DNA of 64,000 nt from Erythrobacteraceae bacterium (GTDB taxonomy: Bacteria; Pseudomonadota; Alphaproteobacteria; Sphingomonadales; Sphingomonadaceae). Below, piece by piece: positions 45,123 through 55,820 of the stretch (position 1 is its first letter; every line of letters starts with the position of its first letter). The notes beneath the pieces were generated by a model. That model ran no database searches. It was not told the DNA's origin and saw only the letters and a list, made by a program, of their open reading frames with translations. The translations under genes were made by a program, and so were the position numbers. Where the stretch lies: the NCBI GenBank assembly GCA_947479055.1, contig CANJYE010000013.1, positions 1-64,000 of the forward strand, in the 5' to 3' direction.

Positions 45123-46517
45123 CTATCCCCCTTTGACCGATGCCCATACGGCCAGCGCCCGCTCGCGCGCGGCGCGGTGGGCGATGATCTTGCGCGGATA
45201 GGCAGCCGGGCGGCAACCCGCCTCTTCCGGATCGTGGATCGCCGCATCGGCCACTCCGGCCAGTTCCGGCACCCACTGGCGGATATAGCCCGCCGCATCG
45301 AATTTTTCGGACTGGCCGAGCGGGGTCATGATCCGCACGAACATGTTGGCATCCACCCCGCTGCCCGCCACCCACTGCCAGTTGGTGGCATTGGAGGCAT
45401 GATCGGCATCGACCAGCGTATCCCAGAACCAGCGTTCGCCTTCGCGCCAGTCGATCAGCAGGTGCTTGGTGAGGAAGCTGGCCGCGATCATCCGCACCCG
45501 GTTGTGCATCCAGCCGGAAGCCCACAACTGGCGCATCCCGGCATCGACAATCGGATAGCCGGTGCGGCCCTGCTGCCAGGCGGAAAGGTCTGCTGCGGCC
45601 TCTGCCCCGTTGCGCCAAGGGAACTGCGCAAAGGCCGCACTGGCGGGCTGGCTGGCATAGTCGGGCCGTTGCAGCACGATGTTCTGCGCATAGTCGCGCC
45701 AGCCCAGCTCGCCGAGAAAGGTCGAGACCGAACCACCCGCCGCCATGGTCGCATGCCAGACGGTGACGGGCGAAATCTCGCCGAAATGGAGATGCGGTGA
45801 CAGGCGCGAAGTGCCCTCCAGAGCAGGGAGGTTGCGGCGCACCGCATAGTCCGCCGCACGCAGGCCGAACGCTCCCAGCCGCTCCAGCGCGCCCGCCTCG
45901 CCGGGGGTCCATTCCGCGCGAAAGCCGCCCGCCCAGTCGGGGTGCGTTGGCAGCAGGCCCCAATCGTTCAGCTCATCGCTGTCCGGCCAGCTTGCGGGCG
46001 CAGCGATGTGTACGGGCGCCGGTTGCGGCAGTGGCGGCGGCATATGCTGGCCCAGCGCGCGCCAGAACGGGGTGTAGATGCGATAGGGCTGGCCGCTGCC
46101 GCTCAGCACCGATCCCGGCGGGGCAAGGTAGTTGCCATCATGGCGCTGAAACGCGACACTCTCCGGCAGCGCCTCTTTCAAGGCGCGCTCGGCATTGCGC
46201 CACCATGGCTCATAATGGCGCAGCGCATGGATCGCGCCCGCGCCGGTTTCGCGCGCCAGCCGGTCCAGCACCTGCGCCGCCACGCCGCGCCGCAGGATCA
46301 GGCGCGAACCCTTCGCCCGCAGGTCACGGTCCAGCGCGGCGAGGCTGTGATGCAGCCACCAGCGGCTCGCCCCGCCCATCCGGCGCTGCCTGGGGGTTTC
46401 GTCGTCCAGCACATAGACCGGGATCACCGGGCCATTCGCGGCGGCCTCGGCCAGCGCGGGCTGATCGGCCAGCCGCAGATCCCGCCGCAGCCAGACGATT
46501 TGCGGGGTCACGCTCAT
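45123..46517 (-). CDS. phrB: Deoxyribodipyrimidine photo-lyase
   Basis: A 464-residue light-driven repair enzyme for cyclobutane pyrimidine dimers. The N-terminal antenna domain begins V-W-L-R-R-D-L-R-L-A-D. The FAD domain has L-G-W-R-D-Y-A-Q-N, then G-Y-P-I-V-D-A-G-M-R-Q-L and D-A-D-H-A-S-N-A-T-N-W-Q-W near the end. It overlaps the preceding gene by four bases (ATGA) and is followed after 50 bp by the cyclopropane synthase gene. Confidence 0.95.
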   Translation of the reverse strand: MSVTPQIVWLRRDLRLADQPALAEAAANGPVIPVYVLDDETPRQRRMGGASRWWLHHSLAALDRDLRAKGSRLILRRGVAAQVLDRLARETGAGAIHALRHYEPWWRNAERALKEALPESVAFQRHDGNYLAPPGSVLSGSGQPYRIYTPFWRALGQHMPPPLPQPAPVHIAAPASWPDSDELNDWGLLPTHPDWAGGFRAEWTPGEAGALERLGAFGLRAADYAVRRNLPALEGTSRLSPHLHFGEISPVTVWHATMAAGGSVSTFLGELGWRDYAQNIVLQRPDYASQPASAAFAQFPWRNGAEAAADLSAWQQGRTGYPIVDAGMRQLWASGWMHNRVRMIAASFLTKHLLIDWREGERWFWDTLVDADHASNATNWQWVAGSGVDANMFVRIMTPLGQSEKFDAAGYIRQWVPELAGVADAAIHDPEEAGCRPAAYPRKIIAHRAARERALAVWASVKGG

Positions 46518-47500
46518 CTCGGCGCCATTGGGCAGCCCGGACCGGCCAGCGGCAGGATGGTTTCATGCCAGAACGGGCTCTCGGCCTTGAAGAACGGCAC
46601 CGAGAAATTGGCGAAGCGCGCGTCGGTGAAACCGACATGGGCATGGCAGCGGCTGCGTTCGATCGTGGCCATCGGCATCACCGACCAGCGCATGAAATTG
46701 CGGATAGCCGGGGTGGCGACCATCGCCCGACGGGCCAGCGGATCGGCCATGTTGTCGGGCTTGGGGCCGGAAATGGATCTGAGCCCGGAAAAGGGTGACC
46801 ATGCGGCGTAGGATACCCGTCCATGTTCGCGCCAGACCAGCCCGCGCTCCCAGAAGGTCACTGGCCGGAACTGGCCGAACAGCGCATCGGGCGCGGGATA
46901 GGGTGGGCTGGTCTGCAACTTCGCCTTGGCATAGTCGGTCAACACCAGATTGAAGACGATATAGGCCAGTGTCGCGGCCAGCGCGATTTGCGGCGGAGCG
47001 CGCCAGTTGCCACCCGCCCGCTCCCGCCGTCGCGAAAGCCAGATGGCCAGGGACAGCGCCGACCAGATCCATACATCGATGATGAACAGCGATTCGGTGT
47101 GGAACCACAGATTACTGAAGGGGGAGAGCAATTGCACCGCATAGCTGGTTTGCAGATCGAGCAGCGGATGGCTGACCGCCCCGATGTAGCACAGCGCCAG
47201 CAGCCAGCCCGGATGCATGGCGAGGCCGCTGCGGAATTCCACCCCGCGCCGGACCTGCCAGCGATCCCACAGCCACAGCAGCGCCGCCAGCAGCAGCGGC
47301 ATCACCACCACCCCACCGACCAGGCTGTGCGTCACCCCGCGATGGGTGGACAGCGGGGGCCAGCAGCTATGGCCGAAGAACACGTCCAGATCGGGCATGT
47401 TCGCGCCGAGTACCAGCGCGGCGAGGCCCTTGCGCGACTTTCGTTTGAGCCCGGTCTGGCCAATGGCCCAGCCGGTAAGGCTGTGGGTGAAATTATCCAT
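46514..47500 (-). CDS. YdjM-like membrane-bound metal-dependent hydrolase
   Basis: A 328-residue inner-membrane protein. The start M-D-N-F-T-H-S-L-T-G-W-A-I-G and the later H-R-G-V-T-H-S and H-P-L-L-D histidine motifs are those of the YdjM/LexA-binding-associated family (DUF457-like). About five hydrophobic segments fall between residues 60 and 200, followed by a soluble C-terminal domain of about 130 residues. The reaction is unknown. Overlap with phrB suggests a shared UV- or stress-related transcript. Confidence 0.85.
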   Translation of the reverse strand: MDNFTHSLTGWAIGQTGLKRKSRKGLAALVLGANMPDLDVFFGHSCWPPLSTHRGVTHSLVGGVVVMPLLLAALLWLWDRWQVRRGVEFRSGLAMHPGWLLALCYIGAVSHPLLDLQTSYAVQLLSPFSNLWFHTESLFIIDVWIWSALSLAIWLSRRRERAGGNWRAPPQIALAATLAYIVFNLVLTDYAKAKLQTSPPYPAPDALFGQFRPVTFWERGLVWREHGRVSYAAWSPFSGLRSISGPKPDNMADPLARRAMVATPAIRNFMRWSVMPMATIERSRCHAHVGFTDARFANFSVPFFKAESPFWHETILPLAGPGCPMAPR

Positions 47501-47509
47501 TGATGCCGA

Positions 47510-48049
47510 CTATTCGAAGCCGTGGCATTCAGTCTGCTCATCCTCGCTCACGGGCGGGCGAGCGAAGCGAATGGCAAAGTTCCTGATGAACGCCTTGCTC
47601 AGGCAGGCACGCCCCCGCTTCAATTCCACCTTGTAGGGAACCCAGAAATAGCCGCTCCCGGTGCGTTCAAGCAGCGCGACAAATCGACCACCGCCAACCC
47701 ATCTGACAGCATGGCCGCCGATGTCCTTTACCCGGATATTTCCCACTGCCAGCGGCTGCTTCGCATCTTGTGCCAGCAATTTCCTGACCCGGCCATCGCG
47801 GTAGATGATGCTGCCGCCTATGCAGATGCTGTCCGCTTCCGAGGCTTGTCCAGTATCTGCGTCCAAGGGTGGGCAATAATATTCCGTCGGATGCGGATAG
47901 CCACGGGGAAGAACGATTTCCGCCAGATAGACATCGCCCCAGCCTTCCGATGGCCGGGCGATCCCGACCGGGAGAGCCAGCTCGCTTGCCTGCACGGGAG
48001 TGGCAGCAATGGCAGCCAGCGCCCATGCACCAGCTGCCATCCGCGTCAT
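47510..48049 (-). CDS. Secreted protein of unknown function (179 aa)
   Basis: I do not recognise this family. The first 22 residues form a signal peptide ending at V-Q-A-S. The mature part has four cysteines (in Y-Y-C-P-P, S-I-C-I-G, A-C-L-S and E-C-H), an arrangement allowing two disulfides, and an aromatic core segment S-G-Y-F-W-V-P-Y. The start overlaps the korB stop (ATGA) and it ends 9 bp before the YdjM-like gene, so it is cotranscribed. Confidence 0.68.
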   Translation of the reverse strand: MTRMAAGAWALAAIAATPVQASELALPVGIARPSEGWGDVYLAEIVLPRGYPHPTEYYCPPLDADTGQASEADSICIGGSIIYRDGRVRKLLAQDAKQPLAVGNIRVKDIGGHAVRWVGGGRFVALLERTGSGYFWVPYKVELKRGRACLSKAFIRNFAIRFARPPVSEDEQTECHGFE

Positions 48050-49059
48050 TCCACCGTCCAGGTCTGTCCCTGCGCCAGCAGCTTGGCGAGGTTGGCGACC
48101 TTGCCTTCGCGCGCCTTGGCGTCCTGGCCCAGCACCACTTCCTCGAAGCTCGGGCGCGGATCGTCGTAGATCACGCCCAGCGCCATCGGGAAGGCACCGA
48201 AGGGCATGTCGACCAGCATGTGGGCGATCGCCTTGTTGGTGACATTGTGGACGATTACCCCGGCAGCCTGCCAGTTGCCATCGACAACATCGACCACTTT
48301 CAGCGTCAGCTTCTCGACATCGAGGGCGATGCCCTGCGTGCCTTTGGCGAACAGCATCGGTTCGCCCTCCCTGAGCCAGAGCTGGCGATCCTCGGCACCC
48401 TTGGGGGCTGCGAATTCGTTGAACACGTCCTTGTTGTAGACGATGCAGTTCTGGAAGATTTCCACGAAAGCCGCGCCCTTGTGGGCATGGGCCGCCTTGA
48501 GCACGCCGGACAGTTCCTTCGACACGTCAAAGCCGCGCGCGACGAACCGGGCGCCCGCGCCCAGCGCGAAAGCGCAGGGGCTCATCGGCCGGTCGACCGA
48601 GCCCATCGGCGTGGTCGGCGAATTGGTGCCGAGCCGACTGGTGGGCGAATACTGGCCCTTGGTCAGGCCGTAGATCTCGTTGTTGAACAGCATGATCTGG
48701 CAATTCAGATTGCGGCGCAGCATGTGCATGGTGTGGTTGCCACCGATCGACATGCCATCGCCATCGCCGGTGACCAGCCAGATATCGAGTTCCGGGTTGG
48801 CCAGCTTGATGCCGGTGGCAAAGGCCGGGGCACGGCCATGGATGGTGTGGAAGCCGTAGCTTTCGACATAATAGGGAAAGCGGCTGGAGCAGCCGATGCC
48901 CGAAACGAACACGGTGTTGGCCGGGTCCGCGCCCAGTTCCGGCAGGGTGCGCTGCACCGCCTTGAGGATCGCGTAATCGCCGCAACCGGGGCACCAGCGG
49001 ACCTCCTGGTCCGTTTCCCAGTCCTTCAGGGTGGTGGTGATCGAAGTCATCTCATTCAT
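48046..49059 (-). CDS. korB: 2-oxoacid:ferredoxin oxidoreductase subunit beta
   Basis: A 337-residue thiamine-pyrophosphate-binding subunit. The N-terminal W-C-P-G-C-G-D-Y-A-I-L binds an Fe-S cluster, and V-T-G-D-G-D-G-M-S-I-G-G-N-H with L-F-N-N-E-I-Y-G-L-T-K-G-Q forms the TPP site. With the alpha subunit it converts a 2-oxoacid, most likely 2-oxoglutarate, to the acyl-CoA while reducing ferredoxin. It starts 5 bp after korA. Confidence 0.94.
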   Translation of the reverse strand: MNEMTSITTTLKDWETDQEVRWCPGCGDYAILKAVQRTLPELGADPANTVFVSGIGCSSRFPYYVESYGFHTIHGRAPAFATGIKLANPELDIWLVTGDGDGMSIGGNHTMHMLRRNLNCQIMLFNNEIYGLTKGQYSPTSRLGTNSPTTPMGSVDRPMSPCAFALGAGARFVARGFDVSKELSGVLKAAHAHKGAAFVEIFQNCIVYNKDVFNEFAAPKGAEDRQLWLREGEPMLFAKGTQGIALDVEKLTLKVVDVVDGNWQAAGVIVHNVTNKAIAHMLVDMPFGAFPMALGVIYDDPRPSFEEVVLGQDAKAREGKVANLAKLLAQGQTWTVE

Positions 49060-49064
49060 GGGTG

Positions 49065-50930
49065 TTACTCCGCCATCGCTTCAATCGCCGCTTCAAGCTC
49101 GGCGATGGTGAAAGGCTGGCCGCTGGTCTTGGTCAGGGGCTTTGCATCAATCAGGAACTGGTCGCGCAGCACGGTCTTGAACTGGCCGGTGTTCATCTCG
49201 GGCACGAGCACCTTGTCGAACCCGCGCAGCAGATCGCCCAGATTCTTGGGCATCGGCCAGATGTGGCGGACATGGATGTGGCTGACGTCCACGCCCTTCT
49301 TGCGCGCGGCGCGCACGGCCTGGTGGATCGGGCCATAGGTGGAGCCCCAGCCGACCACCGCCAGCTTGCCGCCGGTGTTGCCAAGACAGACTTCCTGGTC
49401 GAGGATCGAATTGGCGATCCCGTCGATCTTGGCCTTGCGCGCATCGGTCATCGCCTGATGGTTGGCCGGCGAATAATCGAGATGGCCGGTATCGACCTGC
49501 TTTTCGATGCCGCCGATACGGTGCATCAGGCCGGGCGTGCCGGGCTTGATCCACGGACGCGCGCCCTTGGCGTCGCGTTTGTAGGGCAGCAGGGTGTCAC
49601 CGGCATTCTTCTCGGTCAGGAACGTGACCGGGAACGGGGTGAAATCGTCCGGGTTGGGCACCTGCCAAGGCTCGGCCGCATTGGCGATATAGCCGTCGGT
49701 CAGCAGGATCACCGGGGTCATGTACTGCACCGCGATGCGGCAGGCCTCGATCGCGACGTCGAAGGCATCGGCCGGGCTGCGGGCGGCGATCACCGGCATC
49801 GGCGCATCGCCGTTGCGGCCATAGACCGCCTGGTAGAGGTCGGACTGCTCGGTCTTGGTCGGCAGGCCGGTGGACGGGCCGCCGCGCTGCGAATTGACGA
49901 TCACCAGCGGCAGTTCGGTCATGATGGCAAGGCCCATCGCCTCGCCCTTGAGAGCGATGCCCGGGCCTGAAGAGGAGGTGACGCCCAGCTGCCCGGCATA
50001 GGACGCGCCGATCGCCGAGCAGATCGCGGCGATTTCATCTTCCGCCTGGAAGGTGGTGACGCCGAATTCCTTCATCTTGACCAGATTGTGCAGGATCGCG
50101 CTGGCCGGCGTGATCGGATAGCCGCCGAAGAACATCGGCAGATTGGCCAGCTGCGCGCCCGCGACAAGGCCGAGGCTGATCGCATCGGCGCCGGTCACGG
50201 TCCGGTAGAGGCCCGGATCGCTTTTCACCGGACCGACGTGATATTGCTTGAGCGGGCCGGAAAGTTCCGCCGTTTCGCCATAGGCGTGGCCGGCGTCGAG
50301 CGCGGCGATGTTGGCTTCGGCCAGTTCGGGCGCCTTGCGGAACTTGCCCTTGAGCCAGTCGTAGATCGGCTCGCGCGGGCGGTCGAACATCCACAGCGCC
50401 AGGCCCAGCGTCCACATGTTCTTGCAGCGCAGCGCTTCCTTGTTGCCAAGGCCGAAACGCTTGACCGATTCCATCGTCAGCGCGCTGATGTCGAAAGCCA
50501 GCAGGTCCCACCGGGCGAGGCTGCCGTCTTCGAGCGGATTGTTCTCGTACTTGGCCTTTTCGAGGTTGCGCTTGTTGAATTCGCCACTGTCGGCAATGAT
50601 CAGGCCGCCGGGCTTGAGCGCGCCGACATTGGTTTTCAGCGCCGCCGGGTTCATCGCGACCAGCACGTCGGGCGCATCGCCCGCGGTTTCAATCGCGGTC
50701 GAGCCGAAATTGATCTGGAACGCCGAGACCCCGAACAGCGTGCCCTGCGGCGCGCGGATTTCGGCGGGGAAATCGGGGAAGGTGGCAAGATCATTGCCGG
50801 CCAGCGCGGTCGACAGGGTAAATTGCCCGCCGGTGAGCTGCATGCCGTCGCCGCTGTCGCCCGCAAAGCGGACAACCACTGCGTCGGGGGTATTCTGCTG
50901 GGTCTCGGCCTCGGCCGCGAGAGTAGCCAT
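49065..50930 (-). CDS. korA: 2-oxoacid:ferredoxin oxidoreductase subunit alpha (gamma-alpha fusion)
   Basis: A 621-residue subunit in which the gamma domain (about 20-200, with F-A-G-D-S-G-D-G-M-Q-L-T-G-G and F-P-A-E-I-R-A-P-Q-G) is fused to the alpha domain (Y-P-I-T-P-A-S, then S-S-S-G-P-G-I-A-L-K and Q-R-G-G-P-S-T-G-L-P). ATG 50930 is preferred over the in-frame TTG at 50933. It heads the six-gene run korA, korB, secreted unknown, YdjM-like, photolyase, cyclopropane synthase and diverges from rppH. Confidence 0.94.
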   Translation of the reverse strand: MATLAAEAETQQNTPDAVVVRFAGDSGDGMQLTGGQFTLSTALAGNDLATFPDFPAEIRAPQGTLFGVSAFQINFGSTAIETAGDAPDVLVAMNPAALKTNVGALKPGGLIIADSGEFNKRNLEKAKYENNPLEDGSLARWDLLAFDISALTMESVKRFGLGNKEALRCKNMWTLGLALWMFDRPREPIYDWLKGKFRKAPELAEANIAALDAGHAYGETAELSGPLKQYHVGPVKSDPGLYRTVTGADAISLGLVAGAQLANLPMFFGGYPITPASAILHNLVKMKEFGVTTFQAEDEIAAICSAIGASYAGQLGVTSSSGPGIALKGEAMGLAIMTELPLVIVNSQRGGPSTGLPTKTEQSDLYQAVYGRNGDAPMPVIAARSPADAFDVAIEACRIAVQYMTPVILLTDGYIANAAEPWQVPNPDDFTPFPVTFLTEKNAGDTLLPYKRDAKGARPWIKPGTPGLMHRIGGIEKQVDTGHLDYSPANHQAMTDARKAKIDGIANSILDQEVCLGNTGGKLAVVGWGSTYGPIHQAVRAARKKGVDVSHIHVRHIWPMPKNLGDLLRGFDKVLVPEMNTGQFKTVLRDQFLIDAKPLTKTSGQPFTIAELEAAIEAMAE

Positions 50931-51085
50931 CAAGATGTTCCTTGTTCTCGTTCCTGCGCGCGCCTGGACGCGCTTTCCTGCTCCCCGGCCCTATGCCCGG
51001 CCCGGCAGGACCGCAATATAGATTTTCTGCGGGATGCCAAATGCGGTGTGGAAATCAATTCCCAGGCCACTTATGCGCAAGTCCC

Positions 51086-51568
51086 ATGAGCAAGATCGAT
51101 GTTGCGCAATATCGCCCCTGCGCCGGGCTGATGATCGTCAACCACCAGGGCCAGGCCTTTGTCGGCAAGCGGATCGACACCAGGGACAGCGGCTGGTGGC
51201 AGATGCCGCAGGGCGGGATCGACGATGGCGAGGATGTGGTCGCCGCCGCGTTGCGCGAACTGGCCGAGGAAACCGGCCTGTCGCCCGACAAGGTGACGAT
51301 CCTGGCGCAGAGCCGGACAGAGCTGTTCTACGATCTCCCACCCGAACTGGTCGGCACGCTGTGGGGCGGGCGCTATCTCGGCCAGCGGCAGGTCTGGTTC
51401 CTGCTGCGGTTCGAAGGCGAAGATGCCGACATCGCGCTCGACGCGCATGACCCGCCCGAATTCTGCGAATGGCGCTGGGTCGATCCCCGGCAATTGCCGG
51501 AGCTGATCATCCCGTTCAAGGTCGATATCTACCGCGCGGTGCTGGAAGAATTCCTGCCGCTGATCTGA
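51086..51568 (+). CDS. rppH: RNA pyrophosphohydrolase
   Basis: A 160-residue Nudix hydrolase that removes 5' pyrophosphate from mRNA, opening it to RNase E. The Nudix box reads G-G-I-D-D-G-E-D and continues to R-E-L-A-E-E-T-G-L with the standard GX5EX7REUXEEXGU spacing. ATG 51086 begins M-S-K-I-D-V-A, followed by the family's Y-R-P-C-A-G segment. It stands alone between korA (divergent) and ppk2. Confidence 0.93.
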   Translation: MSKIDVAQYRPCAGLMIVNHQGQAFVGKRIDTRDSGWWQMPQGGIDDGEDVVAAALRELAEETGLSPDKVTILAQSRTELFYDLPPELVGTLWGGRYLGQRQVWFLLRFEGEDADIALDAHDPPEFCEWRWVDPRQLPELIIPFKVDIYRAVLEEFLPLI

Positions 51569-51671
51569 GCGGAAGGTCCGGCAGGCCGGTACGAAATCGT
51601 AAAGGCTGCGGCCCATTCCTGCGCTATGCAGAAGGGGCAATCCGTCAGCCCTGCATACGAGAGGATCGGCC

Positions 51672-52445
51672 ATGAAGCGCGATAGCTATGAAGAGCAGCT
51701 GGAGCCGCTCGAGCTCGAACTGGTGGCCATGGCCCGCTGGACCAAGGCACGGGGCGAGCGCATCCTGGTGCTGTTCGAGGGCCGCGACACCGCCGGCAAG
51801 GGCGGCGCGATCCAGGCCCTGGCGGAACGGATCAACCCCCGCCAGTGCCGCACCATCGCGCTGTCGAAGCCAAGCGAGACGGAACGCGGGCAATGGTATT
51901 TCCAGCGCTATGTCCGCCATCTGCCCGCGGCTGGCGAAATCGTGCTGTTCGATCGCAGCTGGTACAACCGCGCCGGGGTGGAACGGGTGATGGGGTTTGC
52001 CAGCGCGGAAGAAGTCGATGCCTTCCTCAAGGCCGTGCCGATCTTTGAAAAGCTGCTGGTGGATGACGGCATCCGCCTGTTCAAATATTGGCTGAGCTGC
52101 GACCAGGCCGAACAGGAAGAACGCTTCGCGGAGCGGATGACCGACCCGCTCAAACGCTGGAAGCTGTCACCGATCGATGCTGCCGCCCGCAGAAAATATG
52201 CCGAATATGGCGCGGCGCGCGAAGCGATGTTCGCGGCCAGCCATACCATCTGGGCACCCTGGACGGTGGTGGATTTCAACGACCAGAGGCGCGGGCGGCT
52301 CACCCTGATCCGCAACCTGCTGGACCGGTTGCCGGATACCGACGTGCCGGACGAGGCAATCGCCTGGCCACCGCTCGGCCATGACCCGCTGGAAGAGCAC
52401 TTCGGAATTCTGGAGCCGATTCCGGATTACCGGCCCGGAAAGTAA
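51672..52445 (+). CDS. ppk2: Polyphosphate kinase 2 (PPK2 class)
   Basis: A 257-residue single-domain PPK2. It phosphorylates nucleoside mono- or diphosphates using polyphosphate. The P-loop is F-E-G-R-D-T-A-G-K-G-G, followed by W-Y-F-Q-R-Y, the Walker B-like F-D-R-S-W-Y-N-R-A-G-V-E-R-V-M-G, and the lid helix R-M-T-D-P-L-K-R-W-K-L-S. The G-A-G-K-G form is usual in class I. A GAGAGGA site precedes the ATG. Confidence 0.93.
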   Translation: MKRDSYEEQLEPLELELVAMARWTKARGERILVLFEGRDTAGKGGAIQALAERINPRQCRTIALSKPSETERGQWYFQRYVRHLPAAGEIVLFDRSWYNRAGVERVMGFASAEEVDAFLKAVPIFEKLLVDDGIRLFKYWLSCDQAEQEERFAERMTDPLKRWKLSPIDAAARRKYAEYGAAREAMFAASHTIWAPWTVVDFNDQRRGRLTLIRNLLDRLPDTDVPDEAIAWPPLGHDPLEEHFGILEPIPDYRPGK

Positions 52446-52485
52446 GCGCTGGCCCCGGACCACCATACCGGCGGAATGCCGCGCT

Positions 52486-52989
52486 TCAGTTCTGCGTCAC
52501 TACCGCCTGCGGAGTCACTTCATCGGCGGCCAGGGCGGGCAGCGCAGGCCCTTTCCTGATCCGTTCGGTCAGCGCCAGCGTTTCCGGGCAGCTTGCGCCG
52601 CACAGGCTTTGCAGCCGGGCAAGGTTGCGGCGCGCCTTGTCGATTGCGCCCTTTTCCAGCATCGCTTCGCCTTCGCCCGCAATCGCGGCAAGATTGTCGG
52701 GCTCGCGTTCCAGCACCTGGCGGTAATAGCGGATCGCCTTGCCCTGCAGGCCGGCCGCGCGGGTGGCGGCAGCGAGGTCGAGATAGGCCGGGGTATAGGC
52801 CGGATCGGCCACCAGCGCGGATTCGAAGGAATCGATTGCCGCCTGCGATTGGCCCGCCGCCAGCGCGGTGCGGCCGGTTGCGATCAGCGCCGCCGCGCGC
52901 GGATCGGGATCGGGCGTGGCACCCTGCCCCATGCTCGCGCTCACCGCCAGAAGCAGCGAGAGGGCAAGACCGACGGGGGCATAACGCAT
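52486..52989 (-). CDS. Exported TPR protein of unknown function
   Basis: A 167-residue protein. ATG 52989 follows an AAGGAGC ribosome binding site and gives a signal peptide ending near S-M-G-Q-G. The mature part has about two to three tetratricopeptide repeats (A-A-L-I-A-T-G-R-T-A-L, A-I-D-S-F-E-S-A-L-V-A-D-P-A-Y and A-I-R-Y-Y-R-Q-V-L-E-R-E-P). Two cysteines lie close together in L-C-G-A-S-C-P. It probably acts as a periplasmic protein-protein scaffold. Confidence 0.78.
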   Translation of the reverse strand: MRYAPVGLALSLLLAVSASMGQGATPDPDPRAAALIATGRTALAAGQSQAAIDSFESALVADPAYTPAYLDLAAATRAAGLQGKAIRYYRQVLEREPDNLAAIAGEGEAMLEKGAIDKARRNLARLQSLCGASCPETLALTERIRKGPALPALAADEVTPQAVVTQN

Positions 52990-53051
52990 GGCAAGCTCCT
53001 TCAGGGCAGGCGGGCTATTGGGGGAATGCTCTGCCATGATTAAAAATCCTA

Positions 53052-54224
53052 TCACGCATGAATTGAACGCGCGATGAAAAATCCGTCCGTACCGTCATGG
53101 GATGGGGACAGCCGCAAGCCCTGCCCGCGCGCCCTGCCAAGCGGCAATTCCGGGATTTCCGTCCGCCAGCCGGGACGGGCGGCCAGGAACGCCGCGATCC
53201 GGTCGGCCCCTTCGGCATCGAGCAGCGAGCAAGTGACGTAGACCAGCCGCCCGCCCGGCCTGACCAGCGCGGCGGCAATATCGAGCAGACGCGACTGGGT
53301 GGTAGCATAGCGGGCAAGCTGGGCCGGGCTCAGCCGCCAGCGCGCTTCGGGATTGCGCCGCCAGGTGCCGGTGCCGGAACAGGGCGCATCGACCAGCACC
53401 GCATCGGCCCGGCCCAGCCAGTCGGCCAGCGCTTCCAGTTCGCGGCCGGGATTGAGCAGGCGGGTCACGATATTCGTTGCCCCGGCCCGTTCAGCCCTCG
53501 GCGCAAGGCGGGACAGGCGGGCGCGGTCGGTATCACAGGCCAGCAGCGCGCCTTCGCCCGCCATCGCCGCGGCCAGCGCCAGCGTCTTGCCCCCGGCCCC
53601 GGCGCAGAGGTCGATGATCGCCTCACCCGGCTGCGCGCCAACCGCCATGCAGGCCAGCTGCGAGCCGATGTCCTGTACCTCGATCCGCCCTTCAAGATAG
53701 GCTGGCCATTGTTCGACCAGCGTTCCCGACGGGAAGCGCAGCCCATGCGGCGCAGCGGTTCGCTCACCCGGTTCGGGCAGGTCGAGCGGGCCGGGCTTCA
53801 GGGTGTTGATGCGAATGTCGAGCGCTGCGCGGGCCAGCAGCGCTTCGGCCTCGCTTTCCACCACCCCGGATTGCGCCAGCGCAGCGGTCAGCCATTCAGG
53901 CGCGATCCCGCCTGCTGCGGGGACCTCGTCCGCGATAATTGGGTCCGGACCATGGGGAGAACCATCAAACAGAGCGGCGACAGCCTTGTCCTCGGCCGCC
54001 AGCCGCAGCATCGCCGCGCGTCCGCTCTCGGGCACAGGACCGCAGGCGCGGATGGCGCGATAGACCAGTTCGCGGATCGCCCGCCGGTCCTTGCTGCCGG
54101 CATAGCGGCGGTTGCGGAAGCCTTCGGCCAGCAACCGGTCTGCCGCCGGGCCATTGCTGCGCACGGCCGCGATGATCTGGTCAAGCAGCTCGATCGCCGC
54201 CTGCACGCGGGCGGCGGGGGTCAT
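53052..54224 (-). CDS. rsmB: RsmB-family 16S rRNA (cytosine-5-)methyltransferase
   Basis: A 390-residue enzyme of the RsmB/NOP family, expected to methylate a cytosine of 16S rRNA. The N-terminal NusB-like domain is followed by the methyltransferase core with D-L-C-A-G-A-G-G-K-T-L-A near 220, V-D-A-P-C-S-G-T-G (release cysteine) and Y-V-T-C-S-L-L (catalytic cysteine). It lies 3 bp downstream of guaB on the same strand. Confidence 0.9.
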   Translation of the reverse strand: MTPAARVQAAIELLDQIIAAVRSNGPAADRLLAEGFRNRRYAGSKDRRAIRELVYRAIRACGPVPESGRAAMLRLAAEDKAVAALFDGSPHGPDPIIADEVPAAGGIAPEWLTAALAQSGVVESEAEALLARAALDIRINTLKPGPLDLPEPGERTAAPHGLRFPSGTLVEQWPAYLEGRIEVQDIGSQLACMAVGAQPGEAIIDLCAGAGGKTLALAAAMAGEGALLACDTDRARLSRLAPRAERAGATNIVTRLLNPGRELEALADWLGRADAVLVDAPCSGTGTWRRNPEARWRLSPAQLARYATTQSRLLDIAAALVRPGGRLVYVTCSLLDAEGADRIAAFLAARPGWRTEIPELPLGRARGQGLRLSPSHDGTDGFFIARSIHA

Positions 54225-54227
54225 GAT

Positions 54228-55808
<1,581 letters not shown>

Positions 55809-55820
55809 TCAAAAGAGCCA

